Source of the DNA: Stutzerimonas balearica DSM 6083
GTDB taxonomy: Bacteria; Pseudomonadota; Gammaproteobacteria; Pseudomonadales; Pseudomonadaceae
NCBI RefSeq assembly: GCF_000818015.1
Contig: NZ_CP007511.1
Span: forward strand, 620,001 to 684,000
Length of the DNA: 64,000 nt
Reading direction: 5' to 3'
A model generated the notes under the pieces. It was not told where the DNA came from, ran no database searches, and saw only the letters and a program-made list of their open reading frames with translations. The position numbers and the translations under genes are program-made. Shown here one piece after another: positions 57,554 to 64,000 of the stretch; within the stretch, counting starts at the first letter, position 1; every line of letters starts with the position of its first letter.

Positions 57554-59478
57554 GTAGTCGGCAGCTGTTAGAGCATCGCGAAAATACAAAAATTATTACG
57601 CTAAATGAGTTGGTTCAGGAGTTTTCCGAACCTGAGCGTTTGCGATTGCAGCTGACCGTTAAGGTTAAAAAGAAGCCGTTAGATATTGGTAGTTTTGCAT
57701 ATCTCATTCGTGGTAAGAATAAAAGTGTTCATGATGATCGCGGGACGCCATTGGTGATTGAGTCGTTCGTTGAAAGTCGTCGTGAGCTGATTGTGAGAGT
57801 TTTGGAGTCTTTTGTCGGTCTGCGTGATAAGTCAGTCTTGGCAAATTTCTTCCATACCGAATATTTTATTGATTGGTTGAACGCTGAGGGTTACCGAGAA
57901 ATATTTTCCAGTAGCGTGGATGCTCAAAAGGCATATCGAGATTATACAGCGCATCTAAATCAAAAAATATCCGATAAAAAGCTGAAGCCCCGGACCGCGT
58001 CAAGCTACCAAACTAGAGCATCCAGCCTGATCAAATTACTTTATCCAGATAATAGTGTCCATATTCTTGCTGGTGCAGTAAGGATTGTTCCAGATAGAGG
58101 TTCTGCAACAGCAGGCGCTGCTCATGTCGAGTTGTATAGAGATGTTTGCTTTGCCATTGCCCAGCAGTGCAGTGATTTTATCTTGAATAAAAAACCTTAC
58201 CCGCTCGTGGTTGGAGTTAGAGATTATGAAGTTGTTATATTTCCGTCCAACCGAGGCGCGAGCAGCCCATTTAAGGATGCTGCTCCTTCATATAACTCAG
58301 CTGAGCGGCGAATTGCTACGGCCGAAGAATACTTCGCGGCCTTCGAGAGGCTTGGCCGAAAAAAGCCGAGAAATTATAATGTCGCGCGCGAACTAAGAAG
58401 CTCCCAGGCATCTTTGGATGCGGCTAATGAAGATGGGCGCAACTGGCATCGTCTTAATCTAGCGAGTCTTGCGGCGAAAGCCTATGCTATCCTTTTTTTT
58501 ATGATTACAGGTGCCACTCCGGCTGAATTTGAGCAGTTTAGTTACGAAGACGCACTCAAAGTTGAAAAGTCCCCTCTCAAGAAAGAGTTGTCGGCTGTGA
58601 AATTTCGGGCTGGCGGAAAGTCAACGCTTTACAACATTGGGCGGGGCTCGGGTTTGTCGCTGCTGAAAGAGTATTTAAAGCTGCGTGCGTGGATTTTGGA
58701 TGGTGCGAGACATGAGCGACTATTCTTTGCAATGCCTACGTCTGGTCAGCTTAGAACTTGCAAAAGCTTTGGTGATCTTAACGTGACAAGCTCCTTAGAA
58801 AAATTTTATGAGTTTATTAGCGGGGTCTTTCTTGATCCGACTGTACCAAGACTTTCAACTCGTAAAATACGCAAGCACAAAAGCACTGAAATGCACTCTG
58901 CACGTTTGTCGCCGTCCACGGTAGCGGCATCCCTCAATCACACCGAAGCGGTGAATCTTTCTACCTATGCAGAGGCAACACCTGAACAGCAGCAATCCGA
59001 GTTCAGCCTGTTTTGGGATGCAATACGCCACGCTGCTCATGTTGTGCGTGAGCGAAGCCGCAAGGCTGTAGCAAGTAGTGTCGCAATAGCGGCGGGTCAC
59101 TGCGAGGATTTCAATAAGCCGACGTCTGCCACTGATGTGGGATTGATTATAGAGCCGAACTGCCGCACCCAATATGGTTGTTTGTACTGCGAAAACTATT
59201 TATGTCACGGCGATGAGGAGGATCTGCATAAAATTCTGAGTTTGCAATACGTGGTCAATGCCGTGCGTAAATCGGCCCCCGATGCAGCGCATACTGAGGC
59301 ACTTTTCAAAGAGTTATCTATCCGGATCGAGTTTATAGTCGATGCTCTTAGTGAGCGCTCTAGCTCGGTGAAACAGACAGTCGAAAAGGTTAAAGCTAAG
59401 GTGTTTGAATACGGCGAGTTAACTAAGTTTTGGGAAGTCCGGTTGGGTCGCTATGAAAAAATGGGGATCGTATTTTGA
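57550..59478 (+). CDS. ginB: GInt recombinase-like protein GinB
   Basis: The 642-residue protein has the recombinase layout, but box I reads ITGATPAEFEQFSYEDAL without the Arg. The C-terminal box reads MHSARLSPSTVAASLNHTEAVNLSTYAEA, with a shifted His-Tyr. A Cys cluster (NCRTQYGCLYCENYLC, near residue 535) could bind Zn. It is probably a structural partner rather than a cutter. It overlaps ginA and ginC by ATGA-type junctions. Confidence 0.83.
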   Translation: MSSRQLLEHRENTKIITLNELVQEFSEPERLRLQLTVKVKKKPLDIGSFAYLIRGKNKSVHDDRGTPLVIESFVESRRELIVRVLESFVGLRDKSVLANFFHTEYFIDWLNAEGYREIFSSSVDAQKAYRDYTAHLNQKISDKKLKPRTASSYQTRASSLIKLLYPDNSVHILAGAVRIVPDRGSATAGAAHVELYRDVCFAIAQQCSDFILNKKPYPLVVGVRDYEVVIFPSNRGASSPFKDAAPSYNSAERRIATAEEYFAAFERLGRKKPRNYNVARELRSSQASLDAANEDGRNWHRLNLASLAAKAYAILFFMITGATPAEFEQFSYEDALKVEKSPLKKELSAVKFRAGGKSTLYNIGRGSGLSLLKEYLKLRAWILDGARHERLFFAMPTSGQLRTCKSFGDLNVTSSLEKFYEFISGVFLDPTVPRLSTRKIRKHKSTEMHSARLSPSTVAASLNHTEAVNLSTYAEATPEQQQSEFSLFWDAIRHAAHVVRERSRKAVASSVAIAAGHCEDFNKPTSATDVGLIIEPNCRTQYGCLYCENYLCHGDEEDLHKILSLQYVVNAVRKSAPDAAHTEALFKELSIRIEFIVDALSERSSSVKQTVEKVKAKVFEYGELTKFWEVRLGRYEKMGIVF

Positions 59479-61523
59479 GTGCTGCTGTTCAGTCGATAGG
59501 TAGTCTTTTTTCTAGCGGCCAGTTTCCAGTCACCAGCCAGCCAGATAGTGCGGCTCAGCTGTATGGGAAGCCCGCGTCGGATTTTGTTATCTGTCGCACT
59601 GAGTATGGCAATGCAACGGCAGTGTACGGCGAGTCTGTATGGGACTTTAACCCGTACAGGCTGAGTGCAAAAAAAATTGGCCGAATACGCTTCGATATGG
59701 TGTTCGGTGATTATGGTCATGATCAGCAAGCGCTGATCGAAGAAGCCAAATATCTTCTGTATTGTCTTATTTATTTCGCTGGCGGTGGGCGGATTGGTAA
59801 GCTGAGTGCATCTACGATTATTTCATATTGGGTTGTGCTGCGCATCGCTATGAAGTTCTGCTATGCGCAGAAAAAGAAGTCAATGGTTGGTGTGCTGTCC
59901 TTGCAGCAGCTTTTTACCGTGCCTGTTTATCTAGCGGCTTTTGTTAGTGAAAGTAATTTTGACAAGACGGTTCTTAGTGGGATATTGCACGGATTGATTA
60001 GTGTGGGCGAGGAACGCCTAGGGTATGTTGTGCTGAATCCAAGAGTTTTTGATTTGAGAAGACCTGATTCTAAACAGCATCCGGTAATTCCGACACGCCT
60101 TTATTTGAATTTAATAAATATTTGTGGCGACCTGCTCGATCATCTTTACTTGGGTGTTGGGAATATTGATTCATTTATATCGTGCTTTGCTGATGAGTAT
60201 TTCGGTCTTACTCCGCACCGTCAAAAATCTTTGGGGGTTGGTGGTAAGTCGCGCTATCGCCCCGGTATTCAGCAAGCAATAGAGGAATATGGTCTGGCTG
60301 CGGTTTTTGTCGGTGAGTTTGCCTGTTCCGAAAAGAGAAAGCTGCAGCGAGTCCTTCTCAAGATGCAGTATGTGGTGAGAATGGTGATACACCTATATAC
60401 CGGCATGCGTGATCAAGAGGTGATGCGTATGTCTTATAACTGCTTATCTGATCAAGTCGTGAGATGTTCAGTGGTTGATGATCAAGGTTTTATGCGCGAT
60501 CAACCGCAATCAGTACACATATTATCGACTACCACGAAGTTTAGCGGTTACAAGAAAGAAAGCGCATGGTTCGCGGCAGGCGAAGTCGTCAAGGCGGTCG
60601 AGGTTGGCCAGGCGATTTGTCGTGGTTTAGCCCGGCTCTATAGGATTGAACTGGATGATCGTTGTCCGCTATTCATCAATCCGTCCGTCCTGTGTAAAAC
60701 GAAGAATTGTGCAGAAGTTGGTGTAACAGACTTTACATTGAGAGCAACGATGGGCAGTGCTTTGAAATCCTTATCGATTCAATCAGAGGATTTACAAGAG
60801 TTGGCTCAGAGCGACCCTTCTCGTGACTTTTACAATGAGCCAGATTTTGCAGTAGGCCAGCCCTGGCCGCTGACTAGCCATCAATTCCGACGTTCGTTGG
60901 CCTTCTATGGAAGCAGTAGCGGCTTTCTCTCGCTACCGACTCTGCGAGCGCAGTTCAAGCATATGACCATTCAGATGGCGCGCTATTATGCGAATGGCTT
61001 TGATAACTTGCGCACCATTTTTGGCTACTATGACGAGAAGAAAAAAGACTTCGTGCTACCATATAACCACTTTGCTTTCGAGTTCCAGATGGCCATGCCG
61101 ATGTCGGTGGCCAATCAGTTGATTGCAGATCTGCTGTTCAAAGAAGAACCGCTGTTTGGTGGCACCGGTTCATACATGCAGAGGCAGAAAGAACGTGTTG
61201 AAGCTGGCGAGATAAAGATTGAAGATATTCGTGCCGATACAGAGCTTCGGGTGAAGAACGGTGCAATTAGCTATCGGCCAACGCTACTCGGTGGTTGCAC
61301 CAAGGTGGGCCGCTGCGATTCCTTCATGCTCGGTGACTATACTGAATGTTTGTCCTGCGAGGGTGCGATTATCAAGCCCTCCAGGTTAAGTGCGGCCATT
61401 GAGGATGCGAAAAACGAGTTGTCAAACTACGCAGAAGACTCAGGCGAATATCAAATTGTGAAGGGCGATATTGAGCGCCTAATGGTTTTCAAGACTCGCC
61501 TGATCGACACTGTGGAGCTTTAG
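59475..61523 (+). CDS. ginC: GInt tyrosine recombinase GinC
   Basis: The 682-residue integrase (TTG start overlapping the ginB stop) has R312 in TGMRDQEVM, H469 and R472 in SHQFRRSL, and Y504/Y505 in MARYYANGF. The catalytic set is complete. A C-terminal Cys motif (GGCTKVGRCDSF ... TECLSCEGAI) suggests a Zn ribbon. It is third in ginABCD. Confidence 0.87.
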   Translation: MSAAVQSIGSLFSSGQFPVTSQPDSAAQLYGKPASDFVICRTEYGNATAVYGESVWDFNPYRLSAKKIGRIRFDMVFGDYGHDQQALIEEAKYLLYCLIYFAGGGRIGKLSASTIISYWVVLRIAMKFCYAQKKKSMVGVLSLQQLFTVPVYLAAFVSESNFDKTVLSGILHGLISVGEERLGYVVLNPRVFDLRRPDSKQHPVIPTRLYLNLINICGDLLDHLYLGVGNIDSFISCFADEYFGLTPHRQKSLGVGGKSRYRPGIQQAIEEYGLAAVFVGEFACSEKRKLQRVLLKMQYVVRMVIHLYTGMRDQEVMRMSYNCLSDQVVRCSVVDDQGFMRDQPQSVHILSTTTKFSGYKKESAWFAAGEVVKAVEVGQAICRGLARLYRIELDDRCPLFINPSVLCKTKNCAEVGVTDFTLRATMGSALKSLSIQSEDLQELAQSDPSRDFYNEPDFAVGQPWPLTSHQFRRSLAFYGSSSGFLSLPTLRAQFKHMTIQMARYYANGFDNLRTIFGYYDEKKKDFVLPYNHFAFEFQMAMPMSVANQLIADLLFKEEPLFGGTGSYMQRQKERVEAGEIKIEDIRADTELRVKNGAISYRPTLLGGCTKVGRCDSFMLGDYTECLSCEGAIIKPSRLSAAIEDAKNELSNYAEDSGEYQIVKGDIERLMVFKTRLIDTVEL

Positions 61524-61525
61524 TC

Positions 61526-61954
61526 ATGAAGTCTGGTGAAGGAATAAGCAAGGGGGTTGGTGCCTGTCAGGAAGCTTTGCAGCGCCTTCTCGATGGGAAG
61601 CCTTTTATGCCCGAGCATGTAGGGCTAGACCTATCCAAACTTACCGCGAGCATCGTCAGTCATGAGGCTGGATTTGACCGTGGTTATCTGAAAAAGTCTC
61701 GCAAAACACATTTGCCATTACTCGCAAAGATCGAGGCTTGTCGTGCTGAGGCTGACAAGGGCTGCGGCTCATCAAGTGGTAAAAGCATTAAACGTTTAGC
61801 AGATAAAGTTTTGTTTTTAGAAAAAGAGCTGGCGATGGTCAGTTCGCAGCGTGATCGAGCGCTTACACAGAACCTCCAGCTATGGGCGCGCGTGAGAGAA
61901 CTGGAACTAGCTGAGCGTCAGAACAAGTCACGCCGGGTTCGGCTACATCATTGA
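61526..61954 (+). CDS. ginD: GInt accessory protein GinD
   Basis: The 142-residue basic protein has a helical DNA-binding-like N-terminus (SIVSHEAGFDRGYLKKSRKTHLPLLAKIEA) and a C-terminal coiled coil (KRLADKVLFLEKELAMVSSQRDRALTQNLQLWARVRELELAE). It lies 2 bp after ginC. The GInt literature describes a small fourth gene of this kind as essential for movement. Confidence 0.8.
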   Translation: MKSGEGISKGVGACQEALQRLLDGKPFMPEHVGLDLSKLTASIVSHEAGFDRGYLKKSRKTHLPLLAKIEACRAEADKGCGSSSGKSIKRLADKVLFLEKELAMVSSQRDRALTQNLQLWARVRELELAERQNKSRRVRLHH

Positions 61955-62086
61955 TAGATTTACGCCTCCTCGACAGCATCACAAGCGTCGGGGAATGTTC
62001 TAGCTAGTAGTCTGGATAATGAGGTTAGGGCCGACAGCATTAATGCAATTTCAAGCCTTCTTGAGCGCCAGCGTCGATCAGGTGGG

Positions 62087-62308
62087 CTAAAGCTCTGACG
62101 CCTGAGGCAGTAGGCCGCATGGATCGCATGCAAGCACGCTTGCGATGCGATACAGCTTCTCGACGGTGATGTTGACCTCGCCACGTTCGATCCGCCCTAC
62201 GTAGCTGCGGTCGATATTGCACGCCAGCGCCAGTGCATCCTGGGAAATCCGGCAGGCCTTCCTCTGCACTCGGATGCGTTCCCCTAACGCTTTCGCCAAC
62301 TTATCCAT
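62087..62308 (-). CDS. XRE-family regulator
   Basis: The 73-residue HTH protein reads LGERIRVQRKACRISQDALALACNIDRSYVGRIERGEVNITVEKLYRIASVL and is nearly all DNA-binding domain. It resembles controller proteins of restriction or defence units. It is divergent from the gene at 62413 with a 14-bp perfect palindrome between, so it likely controls the downstream cargo. The 130 bp between ginD and this gene show nothing. Confidence 0.85.
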   Translation of the reverse strand: MDKLAKALGERIRVQRKACRISQDALALACNIDRSYVGRIERGEVNITVEKLYRIASVLACDPCGLLPQASEL

Positions 62309-62365
62309 GACCGTCTCAATTCAACTTGAGGCGGCACTATCGTGCGTTTGCGGACGCACAGGTCA

Positions 62366-62379
62366 CGGATTATAATCCG
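62366..62379. promoter_or_regulatory. Palindromic operator/-10 region
   Basis: CGGATTATAATCCG is a perfect 14-bp palindrome whose centre contains TATAAT. It lies 34-47 bp before the ATG at 62413 and 58 bp from the XRE start. A regulator bound here would cover the -10 box of the plus-strand gene. Confidence 0.7.
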
Positions 62380-62412
62380 CATTTCTTTCGCGCTAACTCT
62401 TCTGGTGCCTCA

Positions 62413-62991
62413 ATGAAATCGGCCTCGTTTATCTTCGACAGGCGTCTGTATGAGCTGCTTCAGGAGCCAGGGCGTACAACCTTTACGACCCGTGAACTGC
62501 GCGATGCCTATGCTGCTCGCCTGAATGGCACACATTTCCGTATCGCCGATGTGCGACGCTATGTGTATGAGCAGATCCGTCGACTAGTGCGCGCGGGCTG
62601 GGTTGCACTGGACGAGGACCGTCGTGTCCGAGGACAGGTCTACCACCTGCAGCCGATTCCGGCACACCTACAACTGGAACTGATCGACAACGGTTTTGAG
62701 AGCAGCCTTATGGCTGCCGGAGTGCCCGAACCAGACACGGCGGTACGCGACGTGGAGGCTTTGCCGGCCAATACGGATTTGCAGTTGGAGGCGCTCCACA
62801 AGGAAATCCGCTTGGACTTTCTCACTTCAATGGGCGAGGCAGAGCGATTCAAGCTGCTTCTGGACGAGATGCCGCATTTGCGCGACAAGGTTGAAGGCGA
62901 TTACCTGGAGGCCAGGGATCGCAGTTCTCGCCTTCTGGGCCATTTACGCGCCATAGAAAAGACCCTCAAAACGCTCGCAGCGCCACGATGA
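62413..62991 (+). CDS. Winged-helix-like hypothetical, partner of the downstream helicase
   Basis: The 192-residue protein starts MKSASFIFDRRLYELLQEPGRTTFTTRELRDAYAARL. The N-terminal half looks like a winged helix (FRIADVRRYVYEQIRRLVRAGWVALDEDRRVRGQVYHL). The second half is a long charged helix. The ATG at 62413 is preferred because the family-like part begins there and the promoter palindrome lies just before it. It overlaps the helicase by ATGA. I do not recognise the family. Confidence 0.65.
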   Translation: MKSASFIFDRRLYELLQEPGRTTFTTRELRDAYAARLNGTHFRIADVRRYVYEQIRRLVRAGWVALDEDRRVRGQVYHLQPIPAHLQLELIDNGFESSLMAAGVPEPDTAVRDVEALPANTDLQLEALHKEIRLDFLTSMGEAERFKLLLDEMPHLRDKVEGDYLEARDRSSRLLGHLRAIEKTLKTLAAPR

Positions 62992-64000
62992 GCAGATCGC
63001 TACGCAGCTGGCAGAACAGCTGCATCACCAAGGCGTTGGAGCACCTTACCGTCACGCAGCACTTCTTCTGCCAGGCAACGCCGGGAGCCGGGAAGACGCG
63101 CATGGCCGCGGAGCTGACCAGCCGACTGCTTCAGCAGGACAGAATTGACCTGGTGCTGTGCTTTGCGCCGTCCTGCCAGGTCGTGGAGGGTTTTCGTTCG
63201 ACTTTTTCGGAAGTGCTAGGCAGACGTCTCGATGGCCAGATGGGTGCCGTGGGGGCGGCCTATACCTATCAGGCCATGGAATACCGTGATGAGGGATTCT
63301 GGCAGCTTCTTGATGACTACCGGGTGCTTGTGGTCTTCGATGAAATCCACCATTGCGCCGGCCACGATCCGCTCCTCAGCAATGCCTGGGGGCAGCAGAT
63401 ACTGCACCGGATACAGGATCGCGCTGTCTTCACGTTGGCCCTGTCTGGCACGCCCTGGCGTTCGGACGACAAGGCCATCGCATTGGCTCGCTACTCTTCG
63501 CCCGAGGGGCATCTGATCTGTGATTACCGTTATGGCTTGAAAGATGCCATTGCCGACGACGTGTGCCGATCACCTCGCATTGTGTTGCTCGACAATCAGA
63601 AGGTGAAACTTACGGAAGAGCTTGGCGCGAATAGCTCCGTGAGGCTGTTTCCCAGCATCGCCAAGCTTTTAGGGGAGTCACCTGTCACCTATGAGGAACT
63701 TCTGCGTCATGACGAGGTGATCAATCCAATCCTCGATCTTGGCTGCAGCAAGCTGAACGAGCTACGCCAGATCAAACCTGATGCCGCTGGTTTGGTGGTG
63801 GCCACAGACATCGAACACGCCCAGCAAGTTGCACTGGCTCTAGAAGCAATGGGTGAAGAATGCCGCATCGTGACCAACAAAACCCAAGATGCGCAGCAGG
63901 TGATCAATGCATTCCGGAGCAGCGCCTGCCGCTGGATTGTGGCCGTCGGAATGATCAGCGAAGGCACCGACATTCCCCGCCTGCAAGTGTGCTGCTATCT
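62988..64000 (+). CDS. DEAH-box superfamily II helicase, N-terminal part (runs off window)
   Basis: At least 337 residues are visible. They include a Q-like RSWQNSCITKALEH, Walker A QATPGAGKTRMAAELTS (near residue 30-45), motif II VVFDEIHHCAGHDP, motif III TLALSGTPWRSDD, and the second domain with VVATDIEHAQQVALALE and GMISEGTDIPRLQVCCYL. This resembles the helicases of restriction or other anti-phage systems. The C-terminal effector, if any, is outside the window. It is translationally coupled to the preceding gene and probably XRE-controlled. Confidence 0.8.
   Translation, partial: MSRSLRSWQNSCITKALEHLTVTQHFFCQATPGAGKTRMAAELTSRLLQQDRIDLVLCFAPSCQVVEGFRSTFSEVLGRRLDGQMGAVGAAYTYQAMEYRDEGFWQLLDDYRVLVVFDEIHHCAGHDPLLSNAWGQQILHRIQDRAVFTLALSGTPWRSDDKAIALARYSSPEGHLICDYRYGLKDAIADDVCRSPRIVLLDNQKVKLTEELGANSSVRLFPSIAKLLGESPVTYEELLRHDEVINPILDLGCSKLNELRQIKPDAAGLVVATDIEHAQQVALALEAMGEECRIVTNKTQDAQQVINAFRSSACRWIVAVGMISEGTDIPRLQVCCY

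Larger units (their letters stand above)
55973..64000. mobile_element. GInt-type genomic island at the 3' end of hrpB (island 2, right end outside window)
   Basis: Host hrpB stops matching after CGCTATCCCAA at 55972. AT-rich DNA follows. The ginABCD operon starts 114 bp inside and cargo begins after 61954. This matches the known GInt plan: ginABCD, cargo, AT-rich far end. The element replaces the last 20 or so HrpB codons with its own in-frame tail ending at 56032. The far repeat cannot be seen. Confidence 0.85.

Noticed and set aside
62326..62412. Upstream start for the winged-helix-like gene
   Set aside because: It would place the promoter palindrome inside the coding region; the ATG at 62413 fits better.

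Overview
The window is a high-GC Pseudomonas-type chromosome, most likely from the stutzeri group (Stutzerimonas). The backbone order amgK-murU-djlA, rpe-gph, trpEGDC, vfr, osmC-like, speD, fieF, hrpB fits Pseudomonadaceae. Two large foreign islands interrupt it, and both sit inside one gene, hrpB.

Backbone (1-12450): peptidoglycan recycling (amgK end, murU), a DjlA-type co-chaperone, a DUF3530 hydrolase, rpe and gph, then trpEGDC behind a Trp-containing leader peptide. A strong terminator separates trpC from the convergent vfr. An OsmC-family protein, speD, fieF and a lipoprotein follow. The first 127 codons of the host hrpB end exactly at the DEFH (Walker B) codons, at 12450.

Island 1 (about 12451-53905, 41.5 kb) splits hrpB. 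Its cargo from left to right is an AbiEi-like protein, an XRE regulator and decayed genes; a copper block (copR without copS, PtrA-like peptide, copA, Met/His-rich peptide, copB, cytochrome c, Csp copper-storage protein); an IS3 element that cut an SDR gene and a CDF transporter gene; cadR; czcS-czcR, an OprD porin, czcI-czcC-czcB-czcA, and czcD; an ICMT-like/DsbA-like/DsbB/BASS transporter block; remnants of a Tn4652-like transposon; a MITE-like repeat; a two-gene Gabija defence system; and a complete second hrpB. At least five TTACA-N5-GTAAT boxes lie upstream of the copper and zinc genes and suggest one CopR-type regulon. The right end holds a four-gene operon of three tyrosine-recombinase-like proteins and a coiled-coil protein. 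It reads inward from the island end and has a frameshift in a 9-G tract.

The host hrpB then resumes (53906-55972) and is interrupted again 20 codons before its end by island 2. Island 2 starts with a ginABCD operon typical of GInt elements, followed by cargo: an XRE regulator, a palindromic operator, a wHTH-like gene and a DEAH helicase that runs off the window.

Most notable signal: the intact island hrpB (44339-46864) is a mosaic. Its 5' part, up to and across the island-1 insertion point, and its last codons, across the island-2 insertion point, have lower GC and different codons while keeping the protein. The 2-kb middle looks like ordinary Pseudomonas hrpB. At the island-1 target the conserved HER becomes HLR. 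This looks like a compensating housekeeping gene altered at both integrase target sites, so the island can disrupt an RNA-helicase gene without loss of function and without being its own target. All family calls come from reading sequence by eye; no database search was run.
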